From NCBI GenBank assembly GCA_045540715.1, contig JAZQHT010000009.1:1-35332 (forward strand): 35,332 nt of DNA, written 5' to 3'. A program made the position numbers and the translations under genes. The notes below the pieces were generated by a model, which did not search any database, was not told the origin of the DNA, and saw nothing but the letters and a program-made list of their open reading frames with translations. Positions 1 to 7,425 of the stretch are shown here, in pieces. Every line of letters begins with the position of its first letter. Within the stretch, counting starts at the first letter, position 1. The DNA is from UMGS1279 sp045540715. Lineage in GTDB: Bacteria > Bacillota > Clostridia > Oscillospirales > Acutalibacteraceae.

Positions 1-168
1 CGCCGTATTTTTCGGTTAAAATAATGATTTTTTTATTGAGCGTTTGTTTTTTAGAAAAAGCCCGTTTTTCGCGGTAATTAAAGGCTTTTTCGGCTTTTCC
101 CAGTCACCTAAGGAATCTCACGGAAAATTATTTCTAAAAAATATTTTAAAAAAACTTTCAAAAAACAC

Positions 169-197
169 TTGCATTTTAATAATGCTTGTGGTATAGT
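169..197 (+). promoter_or_regulatory. S10 operon promoter (sigma-A, extended -10)
   Basis: The -35 box is TTGCAT (169-174) and the -10 box is TATAGT (192-197), with a 17-bp spacer and an extended -10 TG at 189-190. An A-rich tract lies just upstream. Transcription would start near 204, giving a leader of about 240 nt before rpsJ. The upstream segment 156-177 is nearly identical to one at the ABC transporter promoter (17918-17939). The assignment rests on consensus matching only. Confidence 0.75.
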
Positions 198-203
198 GTA
201 TAA

Positions 204-443
204 GCATGCTATTGTGTGCAGATATGCGTTGATGCGGGAGGTGGCCTACCGTAGAGTAGGGGAATTTCCGCGGAGTATGTCCGATTTATAAACCGGGCGA
301 TAATTTTGTTTTCTACAAAAACGGCATCTTGCCGCGCCCCGGATTTCCTTAAAAAAGGACAATCCGGTTTTATTCTATCTTGGGTTTGAAACACCCGGCG
401 GTGTGGAAAGCAAAAGGCCCCAAAAAATTAGGAGGCTATAAAA
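204..443 (+). promoter_or_regulatory. Structured 5' leader of the S10 operon with putative attenuator
   Basis: This untranslated leader of about 240 nt is rich in pairing potential. A hairpin forms from 245-249 with 256-260. A multibranch element can form with closing helix 293-299/335-342, an AU helix 304-309/315-320 and a perfect 5-bp hairpin 322-326/330-334. A terminator hairpin follows at 339-367, and a final hairpin 391-395/400-404 lies shortly before the ribosome site. The closing helix and the terminator share bases 339-342, so they exclude each other. In gammaproteobacteria ribosomal protein L4 regulates the S10 operon through its leader. Whether L4 or another ligand acts here is unknown. 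Confidence 0.6.
339..376 (+). terminator. Intrinsic terminator inside the S10 leader
   Basis: Arms 339-350 and 355-367 form a 12-bp stem with one bulged C (360) and a four-A loop, followed by a U-rich run (368-376, TTTTATTCT). It lies between the promoter and rpsJ, so it must be read through for expression of all 31 downstream genes. This is the hallmark of an attenuator. The 5' arm overlaps an alternative helix with 293-299. Confidence 0.65.
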
Positions 444-755
444 ATGGCAATCAAGGAAAAAATCAGAATTCGTATCAAGGGATACGACCATGCACTTGTA
501 GATCAATCTGCAGAAAAAATTGTAGAAACTGCAAGACGTACTGGCGCTAGAGTATCGGGCCCTGTTCCGCTACCTACCGAAAAAGAAGTGGTTACAATTT
601 TACGTGCTGTTCATAAATATAAAGACAGCCGCGAACAATTTGAAACCAGAACACACAAAAGGCTTATCGACGTGTTAAGACCCAGCAACAAAACTGTTGA
701 GGCTTTAACTGGTCTTGAGCTTCCCGCCGGCGTAGAGCTTGAAATTAAGCTTTAA
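444..755 (+). CDS. rpsJ: 30S ribosomal protein S10
   Basis: S10 (103 aa) is a small-subunit head protein that also acts as NusE, binding NusB and NusG in antitermination. The full-length family sequence is present, starting MAIKEKIRIRIKGYDHALVDQ and ending with the usual LELPAGVELEIKL-type tail. The ATG follows an AGGAGG site (430-435) at ideal distance. It is the first gene of the ribosomal operon and sits directly after the putative attenuator. A short hairpin (771-776/782-787) separates it from rplC. Confidence 0.98.
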   Translation: MAIKEKIRIRIKGYDHALVDQSAEKIVETARRTGARVSGPVPLPTEKEVVTILRAVHKYKDSREQFETRTHKRLIDVLRPSNKTVEALTGLELPAGVELEIKL

Positions 756-813
756 TGGCCGACTGGTCAAGTTGGGTAACGCCCAACCAATAACCAAATA
801 GGAGGAAATATAA

Positions 814-1443
814 ATGCAAAAAGGTATCATCGGCAAAAAGCTTGGTATGACTCAGCTTTTTGACCAAAAAGGCAATGTCGTTCCTGTTACAGTAATTGAA
901 GCAGGCCCTTGCGTAGTTGTTCAAAAGAAAACTATCGAGAACGACGGCTATGAAGCAGTACAAGTTGGCTTCGGCGACTTAAAAGCTTCAAAAGTAAACA
1001 GCCCAATGAAAGGTCACTTTGCAAAGGGCGACGTAGCTCCTAAGAAAGTTCTTAGAGAGTTCCGTTTAGAAGACTGCAGCGCAGTTAACGTTGGTGACAT
1101 TATTAAAGCAGACGTATTTGCTGAAGGCGATTCAATCGACGTAATCGGTAAAAGCAAAGGTAAAGGCTACGCAGGCGTTATTAAACGTTGGAACTTTTCC
1201 CGTTTAAAAGAATCTCACGGTACAGGCCCTGTTCACCGTCACGGTGGATCTCTAGGTGTTATTGACCCCGCTAGAGTATTCAAAGGCAAAAAGATGGCAG
1301 GCCATCTAGGTTTTGAAAGAGTTACTGTTCAAAACTTAAGCGTAGTTAAAGTTGACGCTGAAAACAATATCATCGCTGTAAAAGGTGCCGTTCCCGGTCC
1401 TAAAGGCGGAATCGTTGTTATTAAAAACAGCGTTAAAGCATAA
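814..1443 (+). CDS. rplC: 50S ribosomal protein L3
   Basis: L3 (209 aa) is an early 23S rRNA-binding assembly protein that reaches toward the peptidyl-transferase centre. The start MQKGIIGKKLGMTQLF is the canonical bacterial L3 N-terminus, and the central loop with SHGTGPVHRHGGSLG matches the conserved extension where the family carries the methylatable Gln/His region. AGGAGG lies at 800-805. It is the second gene of the S10 operon, with the expected order S10-L3-L4-L23. Confidence 0.98.
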   Translation: MQKGIIGKKLGMTQLFDQKGNVVPVTVIEAGPCVVVQKKTIENDGYEAVQVGFGDLKASKVNSPMKGHFAKGDVAPKKVLREFRLEDCSAVNVGDIIKADVFAEGDSIDVIGKSKGKGYAGVIKRWNFSRLKESHGTGPVHRHGGSLGVIDPARVFKGKKMAGHLGFERVTVQNLSVVKVDAENNIIAVKGAVPGPKGGIVVIKNSVKA

Positions 1444-1460
1444 CGGAAGGAGTGTTATAA

Positions 1461-2084
1461 ATGCCAAAAGCTAACGTATTAAATATGGCCGGCGAAAAAG
1501 TCGGAACTATAAAATTGAGCGACGCTCTTTTCGGAATTGAACCAAATGCAGTTGTAATGCACATGGCAGTTGTAAACTACCTTGCAAATCAACGTCAGGG
1601 CACACAATCTACATTAACCCGTACAGAAGTTTCCGGTGGCGGTAGAAAACCTTGGAGACAAAAAGGTACAGGTCATGCTAGACAAGGTTCTATTCGCGCT
1701 CCACAATGGAGACACGGTGGCGTAGCATTAGGTCCCAAGCCCAGAGATTACAGCTACAGCATCAATAAGAAAACAAAGAGACTTGCTCTTAAATCTGCTT
1801 TATCAGATAAAGCATTAAACGGCGATTTAATCGTATTAGAAGAATTAAAACTTGAAACATTTGCTACAAAAGTAGTTGCTAACTGCTTAAGCGCTATCGG
1901 TGCAGAAGGTAAAACCTTAATCGTGCTTGATACAAATGATAAAGTAGCAATCAAGAGTGCTTCTAATATTAAAGGTGTTAAAACTGCTCAAATCAACACA
2001 ATCAACACTTACGACATCGTAAATGCAGATAAATTAGTTGTTGTTAAAGCAGCAGTTAAAATGTTAGAGGAGGTATATGCATAA
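1461..2084 (+). CDS. rplD: 50S ribosomal protein L4
   Basis: L4 (207 aa) binds 23S rRNA domain I and lines the exit tunnel with its extended loop. In some bacteria free L4 represses its own S10 operon by binding the leader. The conserved loop is visible around residues 45-90 (TRTEVSGGGRKPWRQKGTGHAR and the following RAPQWRHGGVALGP). Its stop overlaps the rplW start by one base (TAATG), implying translational coupling. It is the obvious candidate ligand for the leader at 204-443, which is inference only. Confidence 0.98.
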   Translation: MPKANVLNMAGEKVGTIKLSDALFGIEPNAVVMHMAVVNYLANQRQGTQSTLTRTEVSGGGRKPWRQKGTGHARQGSIRAPQWRHGGVALGPKPRDYSYSINKKTKRLALKSALSDKALNGDLIVLEELKLETFATKVVANCLSAIGAEGKTLIVLDTNDKVAIKSASNIKGVKTAQINTINTYDIVNADKLVVVKAAVKMLEEVYA

Positions 2085-2377
2085 TGAAAGCAGCACAAGA
2101 CATCGTAATTGCACCAGTTATCACAGAAAAAACTATGATTGATGCAAAAAACAAAAAATATACCTTCAAAGTTGCAACAGATAGCAACAAAGTAGAAATT
2201 GCTAACGCAGTTGAAACTCTATTCGGCGTAAAGGTTGAATCTGTAAACACAGTTTCAGTACGCGGAAGAAATAAAAGGGTTGGTCGTTACAGCGGCACAA
2301 CAGCTGCTTGGAAAAAAGCAATTGTTACCCTAACTGCAAAATCCAAGACCATTGAATTTTTTGACGGTCTAATGTAA
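2084..2377 (+). CDS. rplW: 50S ribosomal protein L23
   Basis: L23 (97 aa) sits at the tunnel exit and forms the docking site for trigger factor and SRP. The family signature APVITEKTM appears at residues 10-18, followed by the NKVEIANAVETLFGVKV helix-strand region. The start codon overlaps the rplD stop, and the AGGAGGT site is inside rplD (2067-2073). The 70-nt spacer to rplB holds two small hairpins (2379-2383/2390-2394 and 2405-2409/2414-2418). Confidence 0.97.
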   Translation: MKAAQDIVIAPVITEKTMIDAKNKKYTFKVATDSNKVEIANAVETLFGVKVESVNTVSVRGRNKRVGRYSGTTAAWKKAIVTLTAKSKTIEFFDGLM

Positions 2378-2447
2378 TGCAAGTATAGTCTTGCGGCAAT
2401 GTATGGGATAAATATCCCGCTAAGCCTAATAGGAGAGTGAAAAGAAA

Positions 2448-3278
2448 ATGGCAATTAAACATTATAAGCCGACTACTCCGGGCCACAGAAATATGACAGT
2501 TTTGGATTATTCTGAACTTTCAAAAGTAGCGCCCGAAAAGAGTCTTTTAGCACCTGTTAAAAAGAGTGCAGGTAGAAACAGCTACGGTAGAATCACCGTT
2601 CGTCATAGAGGCGGCGGCAACCGTAAAAAATACAGAATTATCGACTTCAAGAGACTTCGCTTTGGTGAAGTAGCAGAAGTTAAAACCTTAGAGTACGATC
2701 CAAACCGTTCAGCATTTATTGCTTTAATTCAATATGAAGATGGTTCAAAGAGCTACATCATCGCTCCTAACGGATTAAAAGTTGGCGACAAGGTTGAAAG
2801 CGGTCCTAACGCTGATATTAAAATCGGTAACGCATTACCTTTAATTAACATCCCCGTTGGTACATTTCTTCATAATATTGAGCTATATCCAGGTAAAGGT
2901 GCACAACTTGCACGTTCAGCCGGTAACCAAGCTCAATTAATGGCAAAAGAAAACGGTTTAGCACTTTTAAGATTACCTTCCGGTGAATTAAGAAACGTTC
3001 CTGAAAAATGTATGGCAACAGTTGGTCAAGTATCCAACCCCGAACATGAAAACGTTAACTTAGGTAAAGCCGGTAGAAAACGCCATATGGGTTGGAGACC
3101 TACAGTTCGTGGTTCAGTTATGAACCCCTGTGATCACCCTCACGGTGGTGGTGAAGGTAAATCCCCAATTGGTCGTCCCGGTCCTGTTACACCTTGGGGC
3201 AAACCTACATTAGGTTACAAAACACGTAAGAAGAACAAAGCTAGCGATAAATATATCGTAAGCCGTCGTTCTAAGTAG
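2448..3278 (+). CDS. rplB: 50S ribosomal protein L2
   Basis: L2 (276 aa) is one of the most conserved ribosomal proteins and is required for subunit association and peptidyl-transferase activity. The family landmarks are present: RHRGGGNRKKYRIIDFKR, GTFLHNIELYPGKGAQLARSAG, and the C-terminal HPHGGGEGKSPIGRPGPVTPWG containing the functionally important histidine. Length matches the family. It is preceded by AGGAG and followed after 20 nt by rpsS. Confidence 0.98.
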   Translation: MAIKHYKPTTPGHRNMTVLDYSELSKVAPEKSLLAPVKKSAGRNSYGRITVRHRGGGNRKKYRIIDFKRLRFGEVAEVKTLEYDPNRSAFIALIQYEDGSKSYIIAPNGLKVGDKVESGPNADIKIGNALPLINIPVGTFLHNIELYPGKGAQLARSAGNQAQLMAKENGLALLRLPSGELRNVPEKCMATVGQVSNPEHENVNLGKAGRKRHMGWRPTVRGSVMNPCDHPHGGGEGKSPIGRPGPVTPWGKPTLGYKTRKKNKASDKYIVSRRSK

Positions 3279-3298
3279 TCGACGAAAGGAGAATTATA

Positions 3299-3571
3299 AT
3301 GGGAAGAAGCATTAAAAAAGGCCCTTACGTACAACCTGTACTTCTAAAAAGGGTAGAAGAAATGAACAAAGCCGGCGAAAAGAAAGTTTTAAAAACTTGG
3401 AGCCGTTCCTCAACAATATTCCCCGATTTCGTCGGACACACCTTTGCTGTGCATGACGGTCGTAAACACGTTCCGGTATATGTAACAGAGGATATGGTTG
3501 GCCATAAATTAGGCGAATTTGCACCAACAAGAACCTTCAAAGGTCACGCCGGTGCAAAAACAACCAAGTAA
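3299..3571 (+). CDS. rpsS: 30S ribosomal protein S19
   Basis: S19 (90 aa) forms a complex with S13 in the head of the small subunit near the A-site tRNA. The typical N-terminus MGRSIKKGPYVQPVLLKRV and the motif TWSRSSTIFPDFVGHTFAVHDGRKHVPVYVTEDMVGHKLGEF are intact, although split here by description only. AAAGGAG precedes the ATG. Gene order L2-S19-L22-S3 is canonical. Confidence 0.98.
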   Translation: MGRSIKKGPYVQPVLLKRVEEMNKAGEKKVLKTWSRSSTIFPDFVGHTFAVHDGRKHVPVYVTEDMVGHKLGEFAPTRTFKGHAGAKTTK

Positions 3572-3593
3572 GCGGTCGAAAGGAGATATAACT

Positions 3594-3932
3594 ATGGAAG
3601 CAAAGGCAACCTTGAAATACGCACGTATTTCACCAAGAAAGGTTAAAATTGTCTTGGATCTCATCCGTGGACAGAAAGCCGATAAAGCCATGGCAATCCT
3701 TAAGTTCACACCTAAGGCCGCCTGCGAGTTATTGGAGAAACTTTTAAAATCTGCTATTGCTAATGCAGAAAACAATTTTTCAATGGATGTTTCCAAGCTT
3801 TATGTATCAGAATGTTACGTTTGCCCAGGTCCAACACTAAAAAGAATTAGAGCTAAAGACCACGGCAGAGCACATCGTATCTTAAAAAGAACATCTCACG
3901 TTTTCCTTACTGTTAAGGAAATTGAAGACTAA
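3594..3932 (+). CDS. rplV: 50S ribosomal protein L22
   Basis: L22 (112 aa) contacts all six 23S rRNA domains, and its long beta-hairpin lines the exit tunnel, where macrolide-resistance changes map. The start at 3594 is chosen because AAAGGAG (3579-3585) lies just upstream and the product then begins MEAKATLKYARISPRKVKIV as in the family. A longer open frame from 3519 would overlap rpsS and has no family homology. The C-terminal hairpin GPTLKRIRAKDHGRAHRI is present. Confidence 0.96.
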   Translation: MEAKATLKYARISPRKVKIVLDLIRGQKADKAMAILKFTPKAACELLEKLLKSAIANAENNFSMDVSKLYVSECYVCPGPTLKRIRAKDHGRAHRILKRTSHVFLTVKEIED

Positions 3933-3949
3933 GAAGGAGGTTAAAGTTA

Positions 3950-4615
3950 ATGGGCCAGAAAGTACATCCTAACGGTATGCGCGTAGGCGTTATCCGTAAC
4001 TGGAATTCACGTTGGTTTGCTGACAAAAACAGCTTTGGCGATACTTTGGTTGAGGACTATAATCTCCGCAAGTATCTTAAAAAGATTTTATATGCAGCAG
4101 CCGTTGCAAAAATCGAAATCGAACGTGATGCATCAAAAGTAAGAATTCATATTCATTGTGCAAAACCCGGTATTGTAATCGGTCGTGGCGGTGCAGAAAT
4201 TGAAAAACTTCGTTTAAACTGCCAAAAAATGATTAACAAACCAGTGCACATCAACATTGTTGAGGTTAAAAACCCCGACTTAGACGCAACTTTAGTTGCA
4301 GAGGGCATTGCAGCTCAATTAGAAAAACGTGTATCCTTCCGTCGTGCTATGAAATTAGCTATGGGTAGAACCATGAGATTAGGCGCAAAGGGTATTAAAA
4401 CTCAAGTATCAGGTCGTTTAGGCGGCGCTGAAATTGCAAGAAGCGAGCATTATCACGAAGGTACTATTCCTCTACAAACAATCCGTGCTGACATTGACTA
4501 CGGTTTTGCAGAAGCAAACACAACTTACGGTAAAATCGGTGTTAAAGTATGGATCTACACAGGCGAAGTTCTTCATGATGCACGCCGTCCTCGCAAGGAA
4601 GGAGGCAACCGCTAA
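3950..4615 (+). CDS. rpsC: 30S ribosomal protein S3
   Basis: S3 (221 aa) lies at the mRNA entry channel and contributes to helicase activity. It contains an N-terminal KH type-2 domain with the GRGGAEI loop (GIVIGRGGAEIEKL, residues about 74-87) and the S3 C-terminal domain (GRLGGAEIARSEHY). GAAGGAGG lies upstream. The stop overlaps the rplP start by one base, and the rplP ribosome site is inside its last codons. Confidence 0.98.
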   Translation: MGQKVHPNGMRVGVIRNWNSRWFADKNSFGDTLVEDYNLRKYLKKILYAAAVAKIEIERDASKVRIHIHCAKPGIVIGRGGAEIEKLRLNCQKMINKPVHINIVEVKNPDLDATLVAEGIAAQLEKRVSFRRAMKLAMGRTMRLGAKGIKTQVSGRLGGAEIARSEHYHEGTIPLQTIRADIDYGFAEANTTYGKIGVKVWIYTGEVLHDARRPRKEGGNR

Positions 4616-5037
4616 TGTTAATGCCTAAAAGAGTAAAATACAGAAGAGTACACCGCGGTAGATTAACCGGTAAAGCTTTAAGAGGTAACACCGTAACTTA
4701 TGGTGATTTTGGTCTTCAAGCAACCGAACCCGCATGGATTACTTCAAATCAAATCGAAGCAGCCCGTATTGCTATGACTCGTTACATTAAACGTGGCGGT
4801 CAAGTTTGGATTAAAATATTCCCCGATAAGCCAATTACCGAAAAACCTGCTGAAACACGTATGGGTAGTGGTAAAGGTTCACCGGAATACTGGGTATCAG
4901 TAGTTAAACCTGGCCGTATCATGTTTGAAATCGGCGGTGTTGACGAAACTTTAGCTCGCGAGGCTATGCGTCTTGCAGCAAACAAATTACCTATCAAATG
5001 TAAGTTTGTTAAAAAGGAACAGGGTGGTGAGCAGTAA
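4615..5037 (+). CDS. rplP: 50S ribosomal protein L16
   Basis: L16 (140 aa) organises the A-site region of the large subunit and EF-G/tRNA contacts. The start MLMPKRVKYRRVHRGR is the standard L16 N-terminus, which supports the first ATG (4615) rather than the second (4621). The conserved RGGQVWIKIFPDKPITEKPAE-type stretch with Arg for the 2-oxoglutarate-dependent hydroxylation region is present. It is coupled on both sides by TAATG overlaps, with rpsC upstream and rpmC downstream. Confidence 0.98.
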   Translation: MLMPKRVKYRRVHRGRLTGKALRGNTVTYGDFGLQATEPAWITSNQIEAARIAMTRYIKRGGQVWIKIFPDKPITEKPAETRMGSGKGSPEYWVSVVKPGRIMFEIGGVDETLAREAMRLAANKLPIKCKFVKKEQGGEQ

Positions 5038-5243
5038 TGAACGTAAAGGATATCAGAGAAAAAACAGTTGCTGAACTTAATGATATGCTTAAGGATTTGA
5101 AGGAAGAATTATTCAAACTTCGTTTCCGTCACGCCGTTAACCAGCTCGAAAACCCCATGCGCCTTACAGCTGTTAAAAAAGACATCGCAAAAGTGAAGAC
5201 AGTTCTTCGCGAACGCGAGCTTTCTGACAGCGCAAAGTCGTAA
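5037..5243 (+). CDS. rpmC: 50S ribosomal protein L29
   Basis: L29 (68 aa) is a small two-helix protein beside L23 at the tunnel exit. The sequence shows the usual L29 pattern: helix one VAELNDMLKDLKEELFKLRF, the motif AVNQLENPMRLTAVKKDIAKVKTVLRERE following. It begins at the overlapping ATG of the rplP stop, so translation is coupled. The tail is slightly longer than in Escherichia coli. Confidence 0.96.
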   Translation: MNVKDIREKTVAELNDMLKDLKEELFKLRFRHAVNQLENPMRLTAVKKDIAKVKTVLRERELSDSAKS

Positions 5244-5262
5244 GAAAGGATGGTTTAAAGCT

Positions 5263-5520
5263 GTGAGCGAAAGAAATCTAAGAAAAACCAGAGTGGGTAA
5301 AGTTGTAAGCGATAAAATGGATAAAACCATCGTAGTTGCTATTGAAGACAACGTAAAACACCCCCTTTACAACAAAATCATTAAAAGCACTTATAAGCTA
5401 AAAGCACATGACGAAAACAACGAATGTGGTATTGGCGATAAAGTATTAGTTATGGAAACTAAACCTCTATCTAAAGATAAGAGATGGCGTTTAGTAGAAA
5501 TCATCGAGAAGGCTAAGTAA
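5263..5520 (+). CDS. rpsQ: 30S ribosomal protein S17
   Basis: S17 (85 aa) is a primary 16S rRNA-binding protein with an OB fold. The N-terminus MSERNLRKTRVGKVVSDKMD and the KHPLYNKIIKSTYKLKAHDE segment are typical. The initiator is GTG at 5263, preceded by GAAAGGA. No ATG offers an alternative that would keep the conserved N-terminus. Fourteen nt separate it from rplN, which also starts with GTG. Confidence 0.96.
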   Translation: MSERNLRKTRVGKVVSDKMDKTIVVAIEDNVKHPLYNKIIKSTYKLKAHDENNECGIGDKVLVMETKPLSKDKRWRLVEIIEKAK

Positions 5521-5533
5521 GGAGGACAAAACT

Positions 5534-5902
5534 GTGATACAACAACAGACTTACCTAAAAGTTGCTGACAACACCGGTGCTAAAGAATTAATGTGCATCC
5601 GTGTATTAGGCGGCTCCGGTAGAAGATATGCAAATATCGGCGATGTTATCGTTGCTTCTGTTAAAAAAGCTGCTCCAGGCGGCACAGTTAAAAAAGGCGA
5701 CGTAGTTAAAGCCGTTGTAGTTAGAACAGCTAAAGGTCTTCGCCGTAACGACGGAACTTACATCCGTTTTGACGAAAACGCAGCCGTTCTCATCAGAGAC
5801 GATAAAAACCCCAGAGGTACACGTATCTTTGGACCAGTAGCCCGTGAGTTAAGAGAAAAAGAATATTTAAAAATTCTTTCTTTAGCTCCCGAAGTACTAT
5901 AA
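5534..5902 (+). CDS. rplN: 50S ribosomal protein L14
   Basis: L14 (122 aa) is at the subunit interface forming bridges with 16S rRNA helix 14, and is a docking site for the silencing factor RsfS. The full family sequence runs from MIQQQTYLKVADNTGAKELM to the FGPVARELREKEYLKILSLAPEVL-type end. The GTG initiator at 5534 is preceded by GGAGG (5521-5525), overlapping the rpsQ stop region. Length is exactly the family norm. Confidence 0.98.
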   Translation: MIQQQTYLKVADNTGAKELMCIRVLGGSGRRYANIGDVIVASVKKAAPGGTVKKGDVVKAVVVRTAKGLRRNDGTYIRFDENAAVLIRDDKNPRGTRIFGPVARELREKEYLKILSLAPEVL

Positions 5903-5920
5903 GCTTTGGAGGGAAAGAAA

Positions 5921-6244
5921 ATGAAAAAATTAAACATTAAAACTGGGGATACAGTAGTTCTTTTAACCGGCGATAAAGAATATCGCGGCAAAAAAGGTAA
6001 AGTTCTACAAACCAGCCCCAAAGAAGGCAAAGTAATCGTAGAAGGCATCAACGTAGTTAGCAAACACGTTAAACCCAGAAAAGCAGGCGATCCATCCGGT
6101 ATTATTAAAACCGAATCTGCTATTTATGCTAACAAAGTAATGGTTGTATGTCCTAAATGCGGCAAACCCACACGTATCGCTCATAAGGTTTATGAAGATG
6201 GTAAAAAAGACCGTATGTGCAAAAAGTGCGGCGAAACTTTTTAG
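5921..6244 (+). CDS. rplX: 50S ribosomal protein L24, zinc-ribbon form
   Basis: L24 (107 aa) is an assembly initiator with a KOW/SH3-like domain (KTGDTVVLLTGDKEYRGKKG) at residues 7-26. The C-terminal part carries two Cys pairs, C77-x2-C80 and C100-x2-C103, which look like a zinc ribbon. Many L24 proteins lack these cysteines. The start at 5921 follows GGAGGG (5908-5913). An upstream in-frame TTG at 5906 contains that site and is therefore unlikely. Confidence 0.95.
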   Translation: MKKLNIKTGDTVVLLTGDKEYRGKKGKVLQTSPKEGKVIVEGINVVSKHVKPRKAGDPSGIIKTESAIYANKVMVVCPKCGKPTRIAHKVYEDGKKDRMCKKCGETF

Positions 6245-6261
6245 AGTAGGAGGAATATCAC

Positions 6262-6801
6262 ATGGCTAGATTAAGAGAAGCTTACAAATCAACAGTAGCA
6301 CCTGCCTTAATGAAAAAGTTTGAGTATAAAAGCGTCATGCAGATTCCCAAGCTCGATAAGGTAGTTATAAACGTAGCCTGCGGCGAAGCAAAAGACAACA
6401 GCAAAGCTATTGATGCTATCATTAGCGACTTATCAAAAATTACAGGTCAAACACCTGTTATTTGTAAAGCAAGAAAATCTGTTGCTAACTTCAAACTTCG
6501 TGAAGGCATGCCAATCGGTGTTAAAGTAACACTTCGTGGCGACAGAATGTACGAATTCGTAGATCGTTTCTTCTCGGCAGCATTACCGAGAGTTAGAGAC
6601 TTCAGAGGTATTAATCCCAATTCTTTCGACGGTAGAGGTAACTACTCTATGGGCGTTAAAGAACAATTAATATTCCCTGAAATTGATTACGATAAAATTG
6701 ACAAAGTTAGAGGTATGGACATTATTTTTGTTACAACCGCTAACACCGACGAGGAAGCACGTGAGTTATTAACACTTATGGGTGCACCGTTTGCAAAGTA
6801 A
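6262..6801 (+). CDS. rplE: 50S ribosomal protein L5
   Basis: L5 (179 aa) binds 5S rRNA in the central protuberance and contacts P-site tRNA. The landmarks are VVINVACGEAKDN near the N-terminus, TGQTPVICKARKSVANFKLREG in the middle, and the RDFRGINPNSFDGRGNYSMG loop. The length matches the family. It is preceded by AGGAGG and sits between L24 and S14, as in the spc operon. Confidence 0.98.
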   Translation: MARLREAYKSTVAPALMKKFEYKSVMQIPKLDKVVINVACGEAKDNSKAIDAIISDLSKITGQTPVICKARKSVANFKLREGMPIGVKVTLRGDRMYEFVDRFFSAALPRVRDFRGINPNSFDGRGNYSMGVKEQLIFPEIDYDKIDKVRGMDIIFVTTANTDEEARELLTLMGAPFAK

Positions 6802-6813
6802 GGAGAGAGGAAA

Positions 6814-6999
6814 ATGGCTAAAACATCAATGAAGATGAAACAGGCTCGTCCTGCAAAATTTTCAACAAGAAGCTACAACAGATGTAAAATCTGTGGCCGC
6901 CCCCACGCCTACCTTCGCAAATACGGTATATGCCGTATATGCTTCCGTGAGTTGGCTTACAAGGGCGAAATCCCAGGCGTAAAGAAAGCAAGCTGGTAA
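6814..6999 (+). CDS. rpsZ: 30S ribosomal protein S14, type Z (zinc)
   Basis: S14 (61 aa) is the short zinc-binding form, not the roughly 89-101 aa cysteine-free form. The four zinc ligands are C24, C27, C40 and C43 (RCKICGRPHAYLRKYGICRICF). S14 is a late assembly protein in the head of the 30S subunit. The zinc form in the spc operon is typical of Firmicutes. Preceded by GGAGAGAGG. It was formerly called rpsN type Z. Confidence 0.97.
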   Translation: MAKTSMKMKQARPAKFSTRSYNRCKICGRPHAYLRKYGICRICFRELAYKGEIPGVKKASW

Positions 7000-7012
7000 G
7001 GAGGAAAACGAC

Positions 7013-7411
7013 ATGCAAATTACAGATACTATCGCAGATATGTTAACCAGAATCCGTAATGCTAATTCGGCAAAGCATGAATCGGTTGATATTCCTGCTT
7101 CCAACGTAAAAAAAGCAATTGCTCAAATTTTACTAGACGAAGGTTATATCAGCAGCTTTCAAGTTATTGACGATGGCAAACAGGGAGTTATTCATGTTGT
7201 ATTAAAATACGGTCCTAATAAAACACAAGTTATTAAGGGTCTTAGAAAAATCAGCAAACCCGGTTTACGTATCTATACTAACGTAGAAGACATGCCTAAA
7301 GTTATGAAAGGTTTAGGTATTGCAATCCTTTCAACAAGCAAAGGCATTATGACAGATAAAGAGGCTCGCAAAGCTAATGTTGGCGGCGAAGTTCTCGCAT
7401 TTGTTTGGTAA
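7013..7411 (+). CDS. rpsH: 30S ribosomal protein S8
   Basis: S8 (132 aa) is a primary 16S rRNA-binding protein, and in Escherichia coli it represses the spc operon by binding a 16S-like site in the L5 message. The typical N-terminus MQITDTIADMLTRIRNANSAKH and the C-terminal GIAILSTSKGIMTDKEARKA are intact. GGAGGAAAA precedes the ATG. No obvious S8 site was recognised near rplE. Confidence 0.98.
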   Translation: MQITDTIADMLTRIRNANSAKHESVDIPASNVKKAIAQILLDEGYISSFQVIDDGKQGVIHVVLKYGPNKTQVIKGLRKISKPGLRIYTNVEDMPKVMKGLGIAILSTSKGIMTDKEARKANVGGEVLAFVW

Positions 7412-7425
7412 GGGGGTACAGTACA

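Noticed and set aside
55..90. Possible terminator of a gene upstream of the window
   Set aside because: AAAAAGCC and GGCTTTTT can pair across a 20-nt loop, but no upstream gene end is visible, so the call is too weak to list.
209..394. 61-codon open frame on the minus strand in the S10 leader
   Set aside because: It overlaps structured leader RNA, lacks a ribosome site and has no recognisable sequence.
3519..3593. Upstream extension of rplV
   Set aside because: It overlaps rpsS out of frame, has no family homology, and the strong ribosome site points to 3594.
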